From assembly GCF_000423185.1 (NCBI RefSeq), contig NZ_KE383985.1:334632-398631 (forward strand): a stretch of DNA of 64,000 nucleotides, written 5' to 3'. Numbering within the stretch: the first letter of the stretch is position 1; every line of letters starts with the position of its first letter. Below the pieces are notes generated by a model. The model was not told the origin of the DNA. It ran no database searches and was given only the letters and a program-made list of their open reading frames with translations. Below, in pieces: positions 50,489-58,811 of this stretch. The DNA is from Inquilinus limosus DSM 16000 (GTDB lineage Bacteria > Pseudomonadota > Alphaproteobacteria > DSM-16000 > Inquilinaceae). Position numbers and translations under genes: made by a program.

Positions 50489-51669
50489 CATGGGGCGCGG
50501 CGGGCCAGGATGACGCCGGCCAGGGCCAGCGCGCCCAGCACCGCCATGGCGATGCCGGTCCACTGCATCCCATCGGTGATGACGAGCTGGTTGACCTGCC
50601 ACCAGACCTGGCCGCCGCGGTTGCCCAGCACGGCGGCGACCTGCAGCGCGGTCCAGGCGACCCCGACCCTGAGCGGCCCGGCGCCGCGCCCCAGGATGGC
50701 GGCGAAGCCGGCCAGCATCGCCAGGGCGTAGGCGGGGTCGCTGCTGACGCCCCAGGCCGCCGAGACCGGCACCTCGATGTCGAGCCCGGCGAGGGCCCAG
50801 ATCACGACGGCCGCGGCCAGCGGGGCGGCGGCCAGAAGGCCGATCCCGGGATGCAGCGCCACGGCCAGCAGCACCACGGCGATGGCCAGATAGCCGATCA
50901 GCGAGACCTGGCCGACCAGGTCGGGAACCGATCCGCCGGCCACCGTGGCGGCGTGAATCAGCAGCGGCAGGCGGATGGCGTTCAGCCAGACGATCGACGC
51001 CAGCAGCAGCACCAGCCCCACCGCCGCCGCCGCGACCGCGGCCGGCGCGGCGTGGGTGGTCGCCGCCGGAGCCGCGGCGGTCGGGCTGCGCCAAGTGATG
51101 AAGGCCAGCGCCAGAGCCATCGCCGCCCAGAACAGATACGGCCCCAGCGGAACGGCCAGCGATCCGGCGGCCGGGCGCAGCACCACCGCGACGGCGTTGA
51201 GCAGGATCGGCCCGAACAGCGTCGCCGCCGCGACCGTGATCACGGCGATGCGGCCGCCCGACCCGCCGCCCAGCCGGATCAGATGCAGGTGGTTGCCGAC
51301 CACCAGCCCGGCGGCGCCGGCCACCGCGGCGATCCACAGCAGGCCGGGGACCAGGATGGAATCCTCCGGCGTCAGCGGCTGGCGCAGCACGGCCAGGAAC
51401 CCGGCCAGCGCCAAGGCCAGCAGCACGCCGCCGGCCATGATCGGCGGGCGCTCGCCGCCGCGCCGGGCGATCGCGGCCCAGCCGAGGAACGGCAGCAGCG
51501 CCAGCAGCGACTCAGCCGCCACCAGCCCGAAGGCGCCGGCCTGCACCTGCAGCGCGGGCAGCATCGCCGGGAACACCCCGGCATGCAGCAGCGGCAGGGT
51601 GGAGGCGCCCAGCGCGAGGCCCAGCACCGGCCGCACCAGCAGGGCGGAGGAAGGTTTAGGAACCGCCAT
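50488..51669 (-). CDS. Multi-pass membrane protein, possibly MFS-like
   Basis: 393 residues with about 12 hydrophobic segments (LVRPVLGLALGASTLPLL, FGLVAAESLLALLPFLGWAA, and so on) separated by short Gly/Ala/Pro loops. The spacing and length resemble a compact major-facilitator protein, but no conserved motif A was found, so the assignment is weak. A central Ala/Thr-rich loop (PTAAAPAATTHAAPAAV) divides two halves. There are no functional neighbours; a GNAT gene lies 79 bases upstream on the same strand. Confidence 0.75.
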   Translation of the reverse strand: MAVPKPSSALLVRPVLGLALGASTLPLLHAGVFPAMLPALQVQAGAFGLVAAESLLALLPFLGWAAIARRGGERPPIMAGGVLLALALAGFLAVLRQPLTPEDSILVPGLLWIAAVAGAAGLVVGNHLHLIRLGGGSGGRIAVITVAAATLFGPILLNAVAVVLRPAAGSLAVPLGPYLFWAAMALALAFITWRSPTAAAPAATTHAAPAAVAAAAVGLVLLLASIVWLNAIRLPLLIHAATVAGGSVPDLVGQVSLIGYLAIAVVLLAVALHPGIGLLAAAPLAAAVVIWALAGLDIEVPVSAAWGVSSDPAYALAMLAGFAAILGRGAGPLRVGVAWTALQVAAVLGNRGGQVWWQVNQLVITDGMQWTGIAMAVLGALALAGVILARRAP

Positions 51670-51748
51670 GCCGGTTCAACTCCGAATCGTCAGCCGAAGG
51701 TCCCGACCGGTCTACGGCAAAGGCGATTCGATCGAAAGGCCGCCGGGG

Positions 51749-52309
51749 TCAGAGGTCGATGCGCCAGCGCAGCGACTCGCCGCCGCCATAGCCTTCCGCC
51801 TTGCGGAAGCGTTCGACCAGCCGCCCGCCATTGGCCAGGATCACCCGCTGCGAAGCGATGTTGTCGGGATCGGTGGTCAGCTCGACATAGGGCAGGCCCT
51901 GCGCCCGCGCCTCCGGCAGCAGCAGCGCCAGGCCGCTTGTGGCGTAGCCGCGGCCCTGTTTCCAGGGCACGACGCTGTAGCCGATATGGCCCAGCACGTA
52001 GGCCGGCAGGGCGGCGGTGCCGGGCTGCCAGCGGAAGCCGAAGCTGCCGCAGAACTCCCCATCCCACAGCCAGCGGTGGAAGCCGGGCAGCCGCAGCACG
52101 GTGGTGCCGTCCGGCATCGGGATCGGCCCGCCGCGCGCCTCCGGGTCGTCGAGCCCGGCGACGAAACCGGCCGGGTCCCGCGCGATCCGCTCCAGCTGCT
52201 CCCGCGCTGTCGCCTCCCTGCGGACAGTGTCCGGCGACCAGCCGCGCCGCAGCGCGTCGGCGTATCCGGGCAGGCGGTCCAGGGACGGGGCGATCAGTTG
52301 GATGGGCAT
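51749..52309 (-). CDS. GNAT family N-acetyltransferase
   Basis: 186 residues from the ATG at 52309 (MPIQLIAPSLDRLPGYADALRRGW). The GNAT core is LGHIGYSVVPWKQGRGYATSGLALLLPEARAQGL, where the Q/RxxGxG/A acetyl-CoA loop is KQGRGYA, followed by VELTTDPDNIASQRVILANGG, the family's late signature. It is probably a cytosolic acetyltransferase of a small molecule. Its neighbours give no hint of the substrate. Confidence 0.9.
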   Translation of the reverse strand: MPIQLIAPSLDRLPGYADALRRGWSPDTVRREATAREQLERIARDPAGFVAGLDDPEARGGPIPMPDGTTVLRLPGFHRWLWDGEFCGSFGFRWQPGTAALPAYVLGHIGYSVVPWKQGRGYATSGLALLLPEARAQGLPYVELTTDPDNIASQRVILANGGRLVERFRKAEGYGGGESLRWRIDL

Positions 52310-52376
52310 CCGGCCGTCGTAACGGAAAGCCCGCCCGCGGCGCAATGCCACGGGTGGGCTTTCGGCCGGACCGGGG

Positions 52377-52799
52377 TCAGGCGACGGTCAGGCGGACGTT
52401 CAGGCTGCCGCGGGTGGCGTGCGAATAGGGGCAGACCACATGGGCGCGGGCCACCAGATCCTCGGCGACGGCGCGCTCGACGCCCGGCAGGGCGATGGTC
52501 AGACCGACATCCAGGCCGAAGCCCTGGCCGTCGTCGCGCGGGCCGACGCCGACATCGGCGGTCACGGTGCTCTCCGGCGCGATCTTCACCTTGGCCTGGC
52601 TGGCGACGTATTTCAGCGCGCTCAGGAAGCAGGCGGAATAGCCGGCGGCGAACAGCTGCTCGGGGTTCGTGGCGTCGCCGCCCTGGCCGCCCAGCTCCTT
52701 CGGCGTGGTCAGGGCAATGGACAGCTTGCCGTCCTCGCTGGTGGCGCGGCCGTCGCGGCCGCCGGTCGCCGTGGCTTTGGTGCGATAAAGGATGGCCAT
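52377..52799 (-). CDS. ohr: Organic hydroperoxide resistance protein
   Basis: 140 residues. Both reactive cysteines of the Ohr/OsmC family are present: AAGYSACFLSALKYVA and AHVVCPYSHATRGSLNV. Conserved NPEQLFAAGY precedes the first Cys. Ohr is a lipoyl-dependent thiol peroxidase that reduces organic and fatty-acid hydroperoxides in the cytosol. It is divergent from its regulator gene ohrR, with two operator copies between. Confidence 0.96.
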   Translation of the reverse strand: MAILYRTKATATGGRDGRATSEDGKLSIALTTPKELGGQGGDATNPEQLFAAGYSACFLSALKYVASQAKVKIAPESTVTADVGVGPRDDGQGFGLDVGLTIALPGVERAVAEDLVARAHVVCPYSHATRGSLNVRLTVA

Positions 52800-52828
52800 G
52801 ATCGTTTCCTCGTCGGAAGGGCGGCGGG

Positions 52829-52921
52829 ATGCCGCTTGCGAGAAATTAAATAGCGCACAATTTAATGGCACGACATGACGATGCCGCATGCCGCCTGCGC
52901 GAAATTAAATGGTGCGCAACC
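52829..52921. promoter_or_regulatory. Duplicated OhrR operator region
   Basis: Operator 1 is ATTAAAT (52845-52851) and ATTTAAT (52860-52866) around AGCGCACA. A second site with AAATTAAAT and GTGCGCAA follows at 52902-52919. The two lie in a direct repeat of about 32 bases (GATGCCGCTTGCGAGAAATT versus ATGCCGCCTGCGCGAAATT, and onward), offset by 57-58 bases. The sites match the known AT-rich OhrR box style and face both ohr and ohrR. Confidence 0.75.
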
Positions 52922-52977
52922 TATCCGGTTGACCCATTGTGTCGGGTCGATTGTCTATCCCCTTCGGGGAAGCCGCC

Positions 52978-53430
52978 ATGCCCGATGCCGATCCCGCCCC
53001 GACCCTCGCCGACCAGGTCTGCTTCGCCGTCTACTCCACGGCGCATGCCTTCAACCGGATGTACAAGCCGGTCCTCGAGCGGATCGGCCTGACCTATCCG
53101 CAATACCTCGTCATGCTGGTGCTGTGGGAGCGGGACGGCCTGGCGGTGAAGGAGATCGGCGAGCGGCTGTTCCTCGATTCCGGCACGCTGACGCCGCTCT
53201 TGAAGCGGCTCGAGGCGGCCGGGCTGGTCGAACGCCGCCGCAGCGCCGCCGACGAGCGCGTGGTCAACATCCATCTGACGCCCGCGGGCCAGACGCTGCG
53301 GGCGGAGGCGGCCCGGGTGTTCGAGCGGATCGGCTGCGCCACCGGCCTGACGCCGGAGGCGGCGGTGGCGCTCAGGCAGTCGCTGCAGACTCTGCGCGAC
53401 ACCCTGCACGCCGCCGCCGAGGCTGCGTAA
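52978..53430 (+). CDS. ohrR: MarR family organic-peroxide sensor OhrR
   Basis: 150 residues from the ATG at 52978. The redox-sensing Cys lies in LADQVCFAVYSTAHAFNRMYKP (Cys14), as in OhrR proteins. The winged helix is LAVKEIGERLFLDSGTLTPLLKRLEAAGLVERRRSAADERVV. Tyr residues next to the Cys fit the OhrR sensing pocket. Oxidation by organic peroxide would release the two operator sites and induce ohr. The longer open frame upstream has no similarity. Confidence 0.95.
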   Translation: MPDADPAPTLADQVCFAVYSTAHAFNRMYKPVLERIGLTYPQYLVMLVLWERDGLAVKEIGERLFLDSGTLTPLLKRLEAAGLVERRRSAADERVVNIHLTPAGQTLRAEAARVFERIGCATGLTPEAAVALRQSLQTLRDTLHAAAEAA

Positions 53431-53437
53431 AGCCGTC

Positions 53438-53689
53438 TCAGCCCTTGCGGCCGGTGTCGGTCGACGGGTCGAGCAGCCGGTGCAGATGCACCACGAAATA
53501 GCGCTTCTGCGCGTCGTCCACCGTCGCCGCCGCCTTGGCCCGCCAGGCGGCATAGGCTTCGGCGTAGTTCGGGAAGATGCCGACGATGTCGAGCTTCGAC
53601 AGGTCGGCGAACTCCACGCTTTGCGGGTCCTTCAGGTCGCCGCCGAAGACGAGGTGCAGAAGCTGCTTGGGCTGGGTGCTGTCGGTCAT
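53438..53689 (-). CDS. DUF4170 domain-containing protein
   Basis: 83 residues starting MTDSTQPKQLLHLVFGGDLKD. The whole chain fits DUF4170: VEFADLSKLDIVGIFPNYAEAYAAWRAKA, then RYFVVHLHRLLDP. It is a small protein found almost only in alphaproteobacteria; function unknown. It lies 5 bases after upp, so it is cotranscribed with it. Confidence 0.92.
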   Translation of the reverse strand: MTDSTQPKQLLHLVFGGDLKDPQSVEFADLSKLDIVGIFPNYAEAYAAWRAKAAATVDDAQKRYFVVHLHRLLDPSTDTGRKG

Positions 53690-53694
53690 TTGCG

Positions 53695-54345
53695 TCACTT
53701 CGTGCCGAACATGCGGTCCCCGGCGTCGCCGAGGCCCGGGAGGATATAGGCGTTCTGGTCGAGGCAGCGGTCGAGCGCCGCGGTGTAGATGCGCACATCG
53801 GGGTGCTTGGCGTGCAGGGTGCGCACGCCCTCCGGCACCGCCACCAGGGCCATGAAGCGGATCATCTCGTCCGGCACCCCGTGCCGGTTGAGGACGTCGA
53901 CTGCGTGCACCGCGGAATTGCCGGTGGCCAGCATCGGGTCGACGGCGATGAAGATGCGGCCCTGCGGCTCCGGCAGCTTCACCAGATATTCGACCGGCAT
54001 CTTGGTGTCGTGGTCGCGGTACAGGCCGATATGGCCCTGGCGGGCGGAGGGGATCAACTCGATCAGCCCCTCGGTCATGCCGAGGCCGGCGCGCAGGATC
54101 GACACCAGCGCCACCTTCTTGCCCAGCAGCACCGGGGCGTCCATGGCCTCCAGCGGCGTCTCGATCCGCTCGGTGGTCATCGGCAGGTCGCGGGTGATCT
54201 CGTAGCCCATCAGCAGCGAGATCTCGCGCAGCAGTCGGCGGAAGCCGTTGGTCGACCGTCCCTTGTCCCGCATGTGCGACAGCTTGTGCTGGATCAGCGG
54301 GTGGTCGAGGATGAAGAGGTTGGGGAATTCGGGCAGCGTCTTCAT
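53695..54345 (-). CDS. upp: Uracil phosphoribosyltransferase
   Basis: 216 residues from the ATG at 54345 ([27 protein letters not shown]). PRPP-binding loop [17 protein letters not shown] and the uracil-binding C-terminal [14 protein letters not shown] are intact. The enzyme salvages uracil to UMP in the cytosol. It forms an operon with the DUF4170 gene, and no uracil permease gene is near. Confidence 0.97.
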   Translation of the reverse strand: MKTLPEFPNLFILDHPLIQHKLSHMRDKGRSTNGFRRLLREISLLMGYEITRDLPMTTERIETPLEAMDAPVLLGKKVALVSILRAGLGMTEGLIELIPSARQGHIGLYRDHDTKMPVEYLVKLPEPQGRIFIAVDPMLATGNSAVHAVDVLNRHGVPDEMIRFMALVAVPEGVRTLHAKHPDVRIYTAALDRCLDQNAYILPGLGDAGDRMFGTK

Positions 54346-54430
54346 CGGGCCTCGGGCGCGGCGGTGTCGGCCCGACCATACAGGGCGGGACCGGCGGTTC
54401 CAAGGGCCGGCCCGCACTCGAGGGGGCGGC

Positions 54431-54826
54431 TTATGACCGCTCCAGCTCGAACCCTTCGTCCAGCCAGCCGGCGATGCCGCCGATCATCACCTTCACCGGC
54501 CGGCCCAGCTCGGCCAGCCGGATCGCGGCGCGGTCGGCGCCGTTGCAGTGCGGCCCGGCGCAATAGACCACGAACAGCGTGCCCTGCGGCCATTCGGCCA
54601 TGCGCTCGGCCGTGATCGTCCGGTGCGGCAGGTTGATCGCGCCGGGGATATGGCCGGCGGCATAGGCCTTCGGCCCGCGCGCCTCGGCCAGCACGAAGCC
54701 GGGGGCGCCGGAGGCCAGCGCCTCGTGCACGTCGGCGCAGTCGGTCTCGAAGGCCAGCCGGGCGCGGAAATGGGCCAGCGCCTCGGCGGAAGGGGCGGCG
54801 GGAACGGCGGTGACGGGGTTGCTCAT
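54431..54826 (-). CDS. Rhodanese-like domain protein
   Basis: 131 residues from the ATG at 54826. A single rhodanese domain: [40 protein letters not shown], then the active-site loop [23 protein letters not shown] with the catalytic Cys, and [16 protein letters not shown]. It transfers or carries sulfane sulfur; partner unknown. It has no signal peptide and lies 85 bases upstream of upp on the same strand. Confidence 0.9.
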   Translation of the reverse strand: MSNPVTAVPAAPSAEALAHFRARLAFETDCADVHEALASGAPGFVLAEARGPKAYAAGHIPGAINLPHRTITAERMAEWPQGTLFVVYCAGPHCNGADRAAIRLAELGRPVKVMIGGIAGWLDEGFELERS

Positions 54827-54954
54827 GGTCGGTCTCCGTGTGACGCGGACCGCACTCTGCCCGGGCCGCACGTCCGCAGCCATTGGCGCGGATGACAGGG
54901 ATCGGGCAGATCTTGCCAATCGATGTAGGGGCTTCCGGCGGTCAGCCCAAAACC

Positions 54955-55051
54955 CGTCATCGCGAGGCGCGAAGCGCCCCCTTTAGTTTAGAGGGGCGAT
55001 CCAGGGTCCGTGCCGCTGGATCGCCACGCCCCTGCGGGGCTCACGATGACG
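54955..55051. repeat. Intergenic repeat, GTCATCGCGAGGCGCGAAGCG type
   Basis: The element is bounded by CGTCAT (54955-54960) and ATGACG (55046-55051). Inside, GGCGATCCAG and CTGGATCGCC form the central stem. It belongs to the GTCAT(T/C)GCGAG...GATCCAG repeat type dispersed through alphaproteobacterial genomes and could end both flanking transcripts. Confidence 0.7.
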
Positions 55052-55057
55052 TGTCGG

Positions 55058-55696
55058 TCAGGGCCGGAAGAAGCTGTGGCCGCCGATGGTGGCGAGATAG
55101 GCCTCCGGCGTGGCCCAAGCCGGGGCGGCGACGCGGGCCGGGGCGTAGAAATGGGTGGCGCCGCCGGTCGGGTCGGTGAAGATGCCGGCCATCATGTGCA
55201 GCGCCACCGACCAGGCGATGCGGAACCGGGCGGCGTCGCGGATGGTCAGGTCGCCGGTGGTCCACGGGAACTGTCCGCGGTCGCCGATCACGCTGCAGAT
55301 GGTCTTGGGATAGGCTGGGTGGCGCAGCCGGTTCAGCACCACCTGCGCCACCGCCAGTTGGCCCAGACGGGTCTCGCCCCGGGCCTCGAAATACACGGCA
55401 TAGGCCAGGCACCGGGCCTGGCGCAGCACCACGGGCCGCAGCCGCGCGTCAGACAGCCGCAGACGGGCCACGATCAGGCGGCGGATCCGATCGGGGCCGG
55501 CGGCGGACGGGGCGGAGGGAGGGATGGGCTGGGCGGCGGCGGCCGGGATGTCCGGGCGGCTCGGGATCAGGCTGCCGGGGGACGGGTCGGACGGCATGAT
55601 CCAGCCCTCGCCCAGCTCCTGGGCGTGCAGCCCCGGCACCGGGCACAGCAGCAGCACCGCCGCCAGCAGCGGCGCCAGGCGGAAGGGGCGGCGCAT
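55058..55696 (-). CDS. SleB/CwlJ-type cell wall hydrolase, last gene of the T2SS operon
   Basis: 212 residues. A signal peptide (LAPLLAAVLLLCPVPGLHAQ) and a Pro-rich linker lead to a Hydrolase_2 (PF07486) domain: CLAYAVYFEARGETRLGQLAVAQVVLNRLRHPAYPKTIC, with the catalytic Glu in FEARGE, then GQFPWTT and FYAPARVAAPAW. It is a predicted periplasmic lytic transglycosylase. Its start overlaps the gspC stop (TGATG), so it is translated together with the secretion genes; it may open peptidoglycan for pseudopilus or secretin assembly. Confidence 0.9.
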   Translation of the reverse strand: MRRPFRLAPLLAAVLLLCPVPGLHAQELGEGWIMPSDPSPGSLIPSRPDIPAAAAQPIPPSAPSAAGPDRIRRLIVARLRLSDARLRPVVLRQARCLAYAVYFEARGETRLGQLAVAQVVLNRLRHPAYPKTICSVIGDRGQFPWTTGDLTIRDAARFRIAWSVALHMMAGIFTDPTGGATHFYAPARVAAPAWATPEAYLATIGGHSFFRP

Positions 55697-56202
55697 CAGG
55701 GCGGCGGAAACAGCGGCAGCTGGACCGCGCCGTCGGGGCCGCTCAGCGTCACCGACCCGGCCTCGATCCGGTCGATACGCCAGCCCGACAGGTCGTCGCC
55801 CGTGCGGGCGGTCACGATCTCGCCGGTGTCGTCGCGGCGCAGCAGCGCCACGGTGCTGTCGCCGGCCAGGATCACGCCCTGCAGCGTCACCGAAGGCGGC
55901 GGCGCGGCCGCGGGTGGTGGAGGGGGCGGTGCCTCGGCCGGCGGCGGCTGCGGCTGCGGGCCGCGGCGGGTCGGGCTGAACAGCGGCCGCGCCACCGTCT
56001 CGGTCAGGGCCGACAGCTCCGGCGCGGTCGGGACCGCGCGCGGTTCCGCGGCCGGACCCTCCGGCGGCAGCGCCGCCTGGGCGCCGCCGGCGCGGGCCGC
56101 CGCCGGCACCGCGGCCGGACCCTCCGGCTCCAGCAGGTAGGAGACGCCGATCGCGAGCGGGCCCAGCACGACCAGCAGCCGGGTCAGGGGGTGCCAGGCC
56201 AT
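55696..56202 (-). CDS. gspC: Type II secretion GspC-like (or GspN-like) protein
   Basis: 168 residues. One N-terminal membrane helix (RLLVVLGPLAIGVSYLL), a long Pro/Ala linker, then a C-terminal domain SVTLQGVILAGDSTVALL and LSGWRIDRIEAGSVTLSG that resembles the homology region of GspC, which contacts the secretin. No PDZ domain is present, so it is shorter than enteric GspC. A GspN-type annotation is the alternative. It lies one base after gspM and overlaps the wall hydrolase gene. Confidence 0.65.
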   Translation of the reverse strand: MAWHPLTRLLVVLGPLAIGVSYLLEPEGPAAVPAAARAGGAQAALPPEGPAAEPRAVPTAPELSALTETVARPLFSPTRRGPQPQPPPAEAPPPPPPAAAPPPSVTLQGVILAGDSTVALLRRDDTGEIVTARTGDDLSGWRIDRIEAGSVTLSGPDGAVQLPLFPPP

Positions 56203-56203
56203 C

Positions 56204-56773
56204 TCAGCTGCCCTCCGGCCGGCGCATCACGCCGTAGACATCGACCGAGACCAGCAGCTCCGGATCCTCCTCGCCCTTGGTCGATTCGGTGCGGATCGAA
56301 AAGCCCGGGATGAACAGGGGCGGCGCCCCCGTCTCGAAGGCGTGCAGGATGTTGCGCAGCGCCTCGATCCGGGCGCCGAAGCTGGCCCGCAGCCCGACCC
56401 GGCTGTAGCCGCCGGACTCCTCGACCGGCGGCAGCACCGTCATGCTGTCGATCCGCCCGCCCTGTTCGGTGACGATGCCCGACACCAGCTGCTGCAGCGT
56501 CGCGCCGGCGATCGCCGGGCTGGCGCCCTGCAGCGCCGGCGTCTCGCCGCCCGCCGCTGCGACCAGGTCGGCCTTGCGCGCCTCCAGCCGGTCGCGGGTC
56601 ATCGACAGCCGCGCCAGCAGCGCCAGCTCCTGCCGCAGGCCGGCGGCGGTGTCGTCGGCGTCGCGGATGGCGACCGCCCCGGCGGCGAAGCCGGCGCCGA
56701 TGCCCAGCAGCAGAAGCAGCAGCAGGCCGACGGCGACCAGGCGGCGGGCGGCGGGGCTGAGGTCTATCGTCAT
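56204..56773 (-). CDS. gspM: Type II secretion protein GspM
   Basis: 189 residues from the ATG at 56773. An N-terminal membrane helix (RRLVAVGLLLLLLLGIGAGFAAG), a coiled-coil stretch (RQELALLARLSMTRDRLEA), and a periplasmic ferredoxin-like domain with LQQLVSGIVTEQGGRIDSM and VGLRASFGARIEALRNILHAFETGAPPLFI (a PilO/GspM feature). It anchors GspL in the inner membrane platform. It overlaps gspL by 4 bases. Confidence 0.85.
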   Translation of the reverse strand: MTIDLSPAARRLVAVGLLLLLLLGIGAGFAAGAVAIRDADDTAAGLRQELALLARLSMTRDRLEARKADLVAAAGGETPALQGASPAIAGATLQQLVSGIVTEQGGRIDSMTVLPPVEESGGYSRVGLRASFGARIEALRNILHAFETGAPPLFIPGFSIRTESTKGEEDPELLVSVDVYGVMRRPEGS

Positions 56774-57834
56774 GGCTGCGGCCCCCCGACCGTGACCAGC
56801 GTCGCGCTGACGACGAAGCGCTCCTGGCCGCGCTCCGGGTCGCGCACGCTCGGCGCGGCGAAGGCGACGGAGTCCAGCTGCGGCAGCGCCGACAGCACCG
56901 GGATCAGCCCGGCGGCATCGTCGGCGAAGCCGCCGAGCCGCAGCGTGCCCTGCTCCAGCGACAGCTCGGTCAGCCAGGCGCCGTCGGGCAGGGCCCGGCT
57001 GACGGTCTCGATCAAGGCCGAGACATAGGGCGTGGCGCGGCGCTGGGCGCCGAGATAGGAGCCGGCCTCCTCCAGCGCCCGGATCTCCGCCTGCAGGGCG
57101 CTGGCCGGCGCGGTCGCCGCCCGGGCCTCGGCCACCTGGCCGCGCAGCTCCGACACCGTCGCCCAATGCGCCGCGACGGTCCAGATCAGCCACGCCGCCG
57201 CGATCGCGGCCGGGGCGCCGAGGCCGAGCCCGCCGAGCCAGGCCAGCCGGCGCAGCGCCCGGCGGCGCTCGGACTCGAGATCGTGGCGCAGATCCGGGCC
57301 CGGCGGGGCCGCAGGGTCCTCGCCGGCCAGGTCGACCACGTCCGGGCTCCAGCCGGCGGCGTCGGCCGCCTGCACCGCGGCCTCGACCTGCTCCCGCGGC
57401 ACCGCCGTCAGCTCGACCGCGATGCCGGCGCCGTCGCCGGGCTGGGCCAGACGGCGGGCGCCGAAGGCGACGCTGCCGGCGGGCCACGGGGTCAGGCGGT
57501 CGATCTCGAAGCGCAGCACCCGGCCCAGCGCCGCCTCGGCCTCGCGCGGCAGCACGATCCGGCGGCGCAGCCCGGCTTCGGCCGGGAAGCGCAGGACCAC
57601 CTCGGCGCCCCGCCGGCGGGGGCCGCCGGCGGGGATATGGGCAAGCGGCACGTCGCGCAGCACCCGGCGGCCGCGGCTTTCGATCAGCCTCGGGCCGTCC
57701 TCCCGCCACAGCAGGATCAGCCGGCGCCGGCGCAGGATCGGGCGGTGCAGCCAGCGGTCCGGCACCAGGCCGGCCAGCTCGCGCCCCCACCAGCGCAGGA
57801 ACGTCGCCGCGCGATGCAGCATGCCGCCGATCAT
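56770..57834 (-). CDS. gspL: Type II secretion protein GspL (PilM/PilN-like)
   Basis: 354 residues. The cytoplasmic N-terminal part (LILLWREDGPRLIESRGR..., LRFEIDRLTPWPAGSVAFGA) is the degenerate actin-like domain that recruits GspE. A membrane helix at about 200-220 (GAPAAIAAAWLIWTVAAHW) is followed by a coiled coil and a PilN-type periplasmic domain (YVSALIETVSRALPDGAWLTELSLEQGTLRLGGF). It overlaps gspK by 4 bases and gspM by 4. Confidence 0.85.
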   Translation of the reverse strand: MIGGMLHRAATFLRWWGRELAGLVPDRWLHRPILRRRRLILLWREDGPRLIESRGRRVLRDVPLAHIPAGGPRRRGAEVVLRFPAEAGLRRRIVLPREAEAALGRVLRFEIDRLTPWPAGSVAFGARRLAQPGDGAGIAVELTAVPREQVEAAVQAADAAGWSPDVVDLAGEDPAAPPGPDLRHDLESERRRALRRLAWLGGLGLGAPAAIAAAWLIWTVAAHWATVSELRGQVAEARAATAPASALQAEIRALEEAGSYLGAQRRATPYVSALIETVSRALPDGAWLTELSLEQGTLRLGGFADDAAGLIPVLSALPQLDSVAFAAPSVRDPERGQERFVVSATLVTVGGPQP

Positions 57835-58811
57835 AGCTGCGGGTCCTCCCTCTCGGGCCGGCCGAAGCCGGCCTCCCGCCAGTCCAGCACACGATAGAAG
57901 CTCTGCGCGTCCGCGGCGACCCAGATCACCGCCTCGACCCGGCCGCGCGCACCACGGGCGGTCGCGGCCTCGACGGTGATGCTGTAGATGGGCCCGGCGG
58001 TGCCGCGCAGCCGTTCGGCGAGGTCCCGCGGCAGCAGCGAGGCCAGCCGCTCCGGCGTCGGCGGCGGGCGCTGCTGCCGGGCCCGCACCACCGCCTCGGC
58101 CTGGGCGCGGGTGACGCCGGGCAGGGCCTGCAGCACCACCGGATCGGCGGCGAAGGGGTTGATCCCGGCCGCCGGCGACAGGACGGTGACATGCGGCATC
58201 AGCGCGTCGGCCAGGGCCCGGCCGATGCCGGGAACCCGGCGCAGCTCCTCGGCCGACTGGAACGGGCGGACCAGCCTGGCCGGGTCGTCAGGATTGGCCG
58301 GATCGGGCTGGGTCGGGGGCCGCGGCGGGGCGTTCGGGGCCTGGCCGGCCGGTTCCGTCCCGGGCGCCCGGCCGGCGGCGGCCTGGTCGCCGCCACGCCG
58401 CCGCAGGATCGCCTCGGCCAGGCGCTGCGCCGATTCTGGCGTGCCCAGCACCACTGCGATCAACCGCTGCAGCGTCTCGGCATCGGCCCGGTTCAGGTCG
58501 ATGCGCCCGGCCTCGTCGCGGATGCGCACGACGATGCGGTCGTCCCCGATCTCGGCGGGGTAGGGCGTGCCGTCGGCGCGCCAGCCGCGATCGTCGTCGG
58601 CCGTGCCCAGGCCCAGCACCGCCAGCTCGACCCCGCCGCGCAGCAGCGCCCGCAGCCGGATCTCCTCGGCGCCGTTGGCGGCGACCCGGGCCTCGGTCCG
58701 GCTGCTCAGGCTGAAGCCGATGGTCAGCATCGCCAGCATCACCAGCGTCCACAGCACCACCACCAGGGCGATGCCGCGCTCGTTGTGGCAAGGGTCAGCC
58801 GGCCTTGGCAT
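57831..58811 (-). CDS. gspK: Type II secretion minor pseudopilin GspK
   Basis: 326 residues, the large pseudopilin. A prepilin-like N-terminal helix (NERGIALVVVLWTLVMLAMLTIGF) is followed by TRAEARVAANG-like RTEARVAANGAEEIRLR, and by helix-hairpin-helix-type repeats: IDLNRADAETLQRLI, LRRVPGIGRALADALMPHVTV and LQALPGVTRAQAEAVV, as in GspK. A Pro-rich insert lies at about 150-175. It caps the pseudopilus tip with GspI and GspJ. It overlaps gspJ by 17 bases. Confidence 0.9.
   Translation of the reverse strand: MPRPADPCHNERGIALVVVLWTLVMLAMLTIGFSLSSRTEARVAANGAEEIRLRALLRGGVELAVLGLGTADDDRGWRADGTPYPAEIGDDRIVVRIRDEAGRIDLNRADAETLQRLIAVVLGTPESAQRLAEAILRRRGGDQAAAGRAPGTEPAGQAPNAPPRPPTQPDPANPDDPARLVRPFQSAEELRRVPGIGRALADALMPHVTVLSPAAGINPFAADPVVLQALPGVTRAQAEAVVRARQQRPPPTPERLASLLPRDLAERLRGTAGPIYSITVEAATARGARGRVEAVIWVAADAQSFYRVLDWREAGFGRPEREDPQL

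Noticed and set aside
50328-50513. 61-residue frame across the candidate small RNA
   Set aside because: It runs straight through a strong terminator hairpin and shows no ribosome binding site or family feature.
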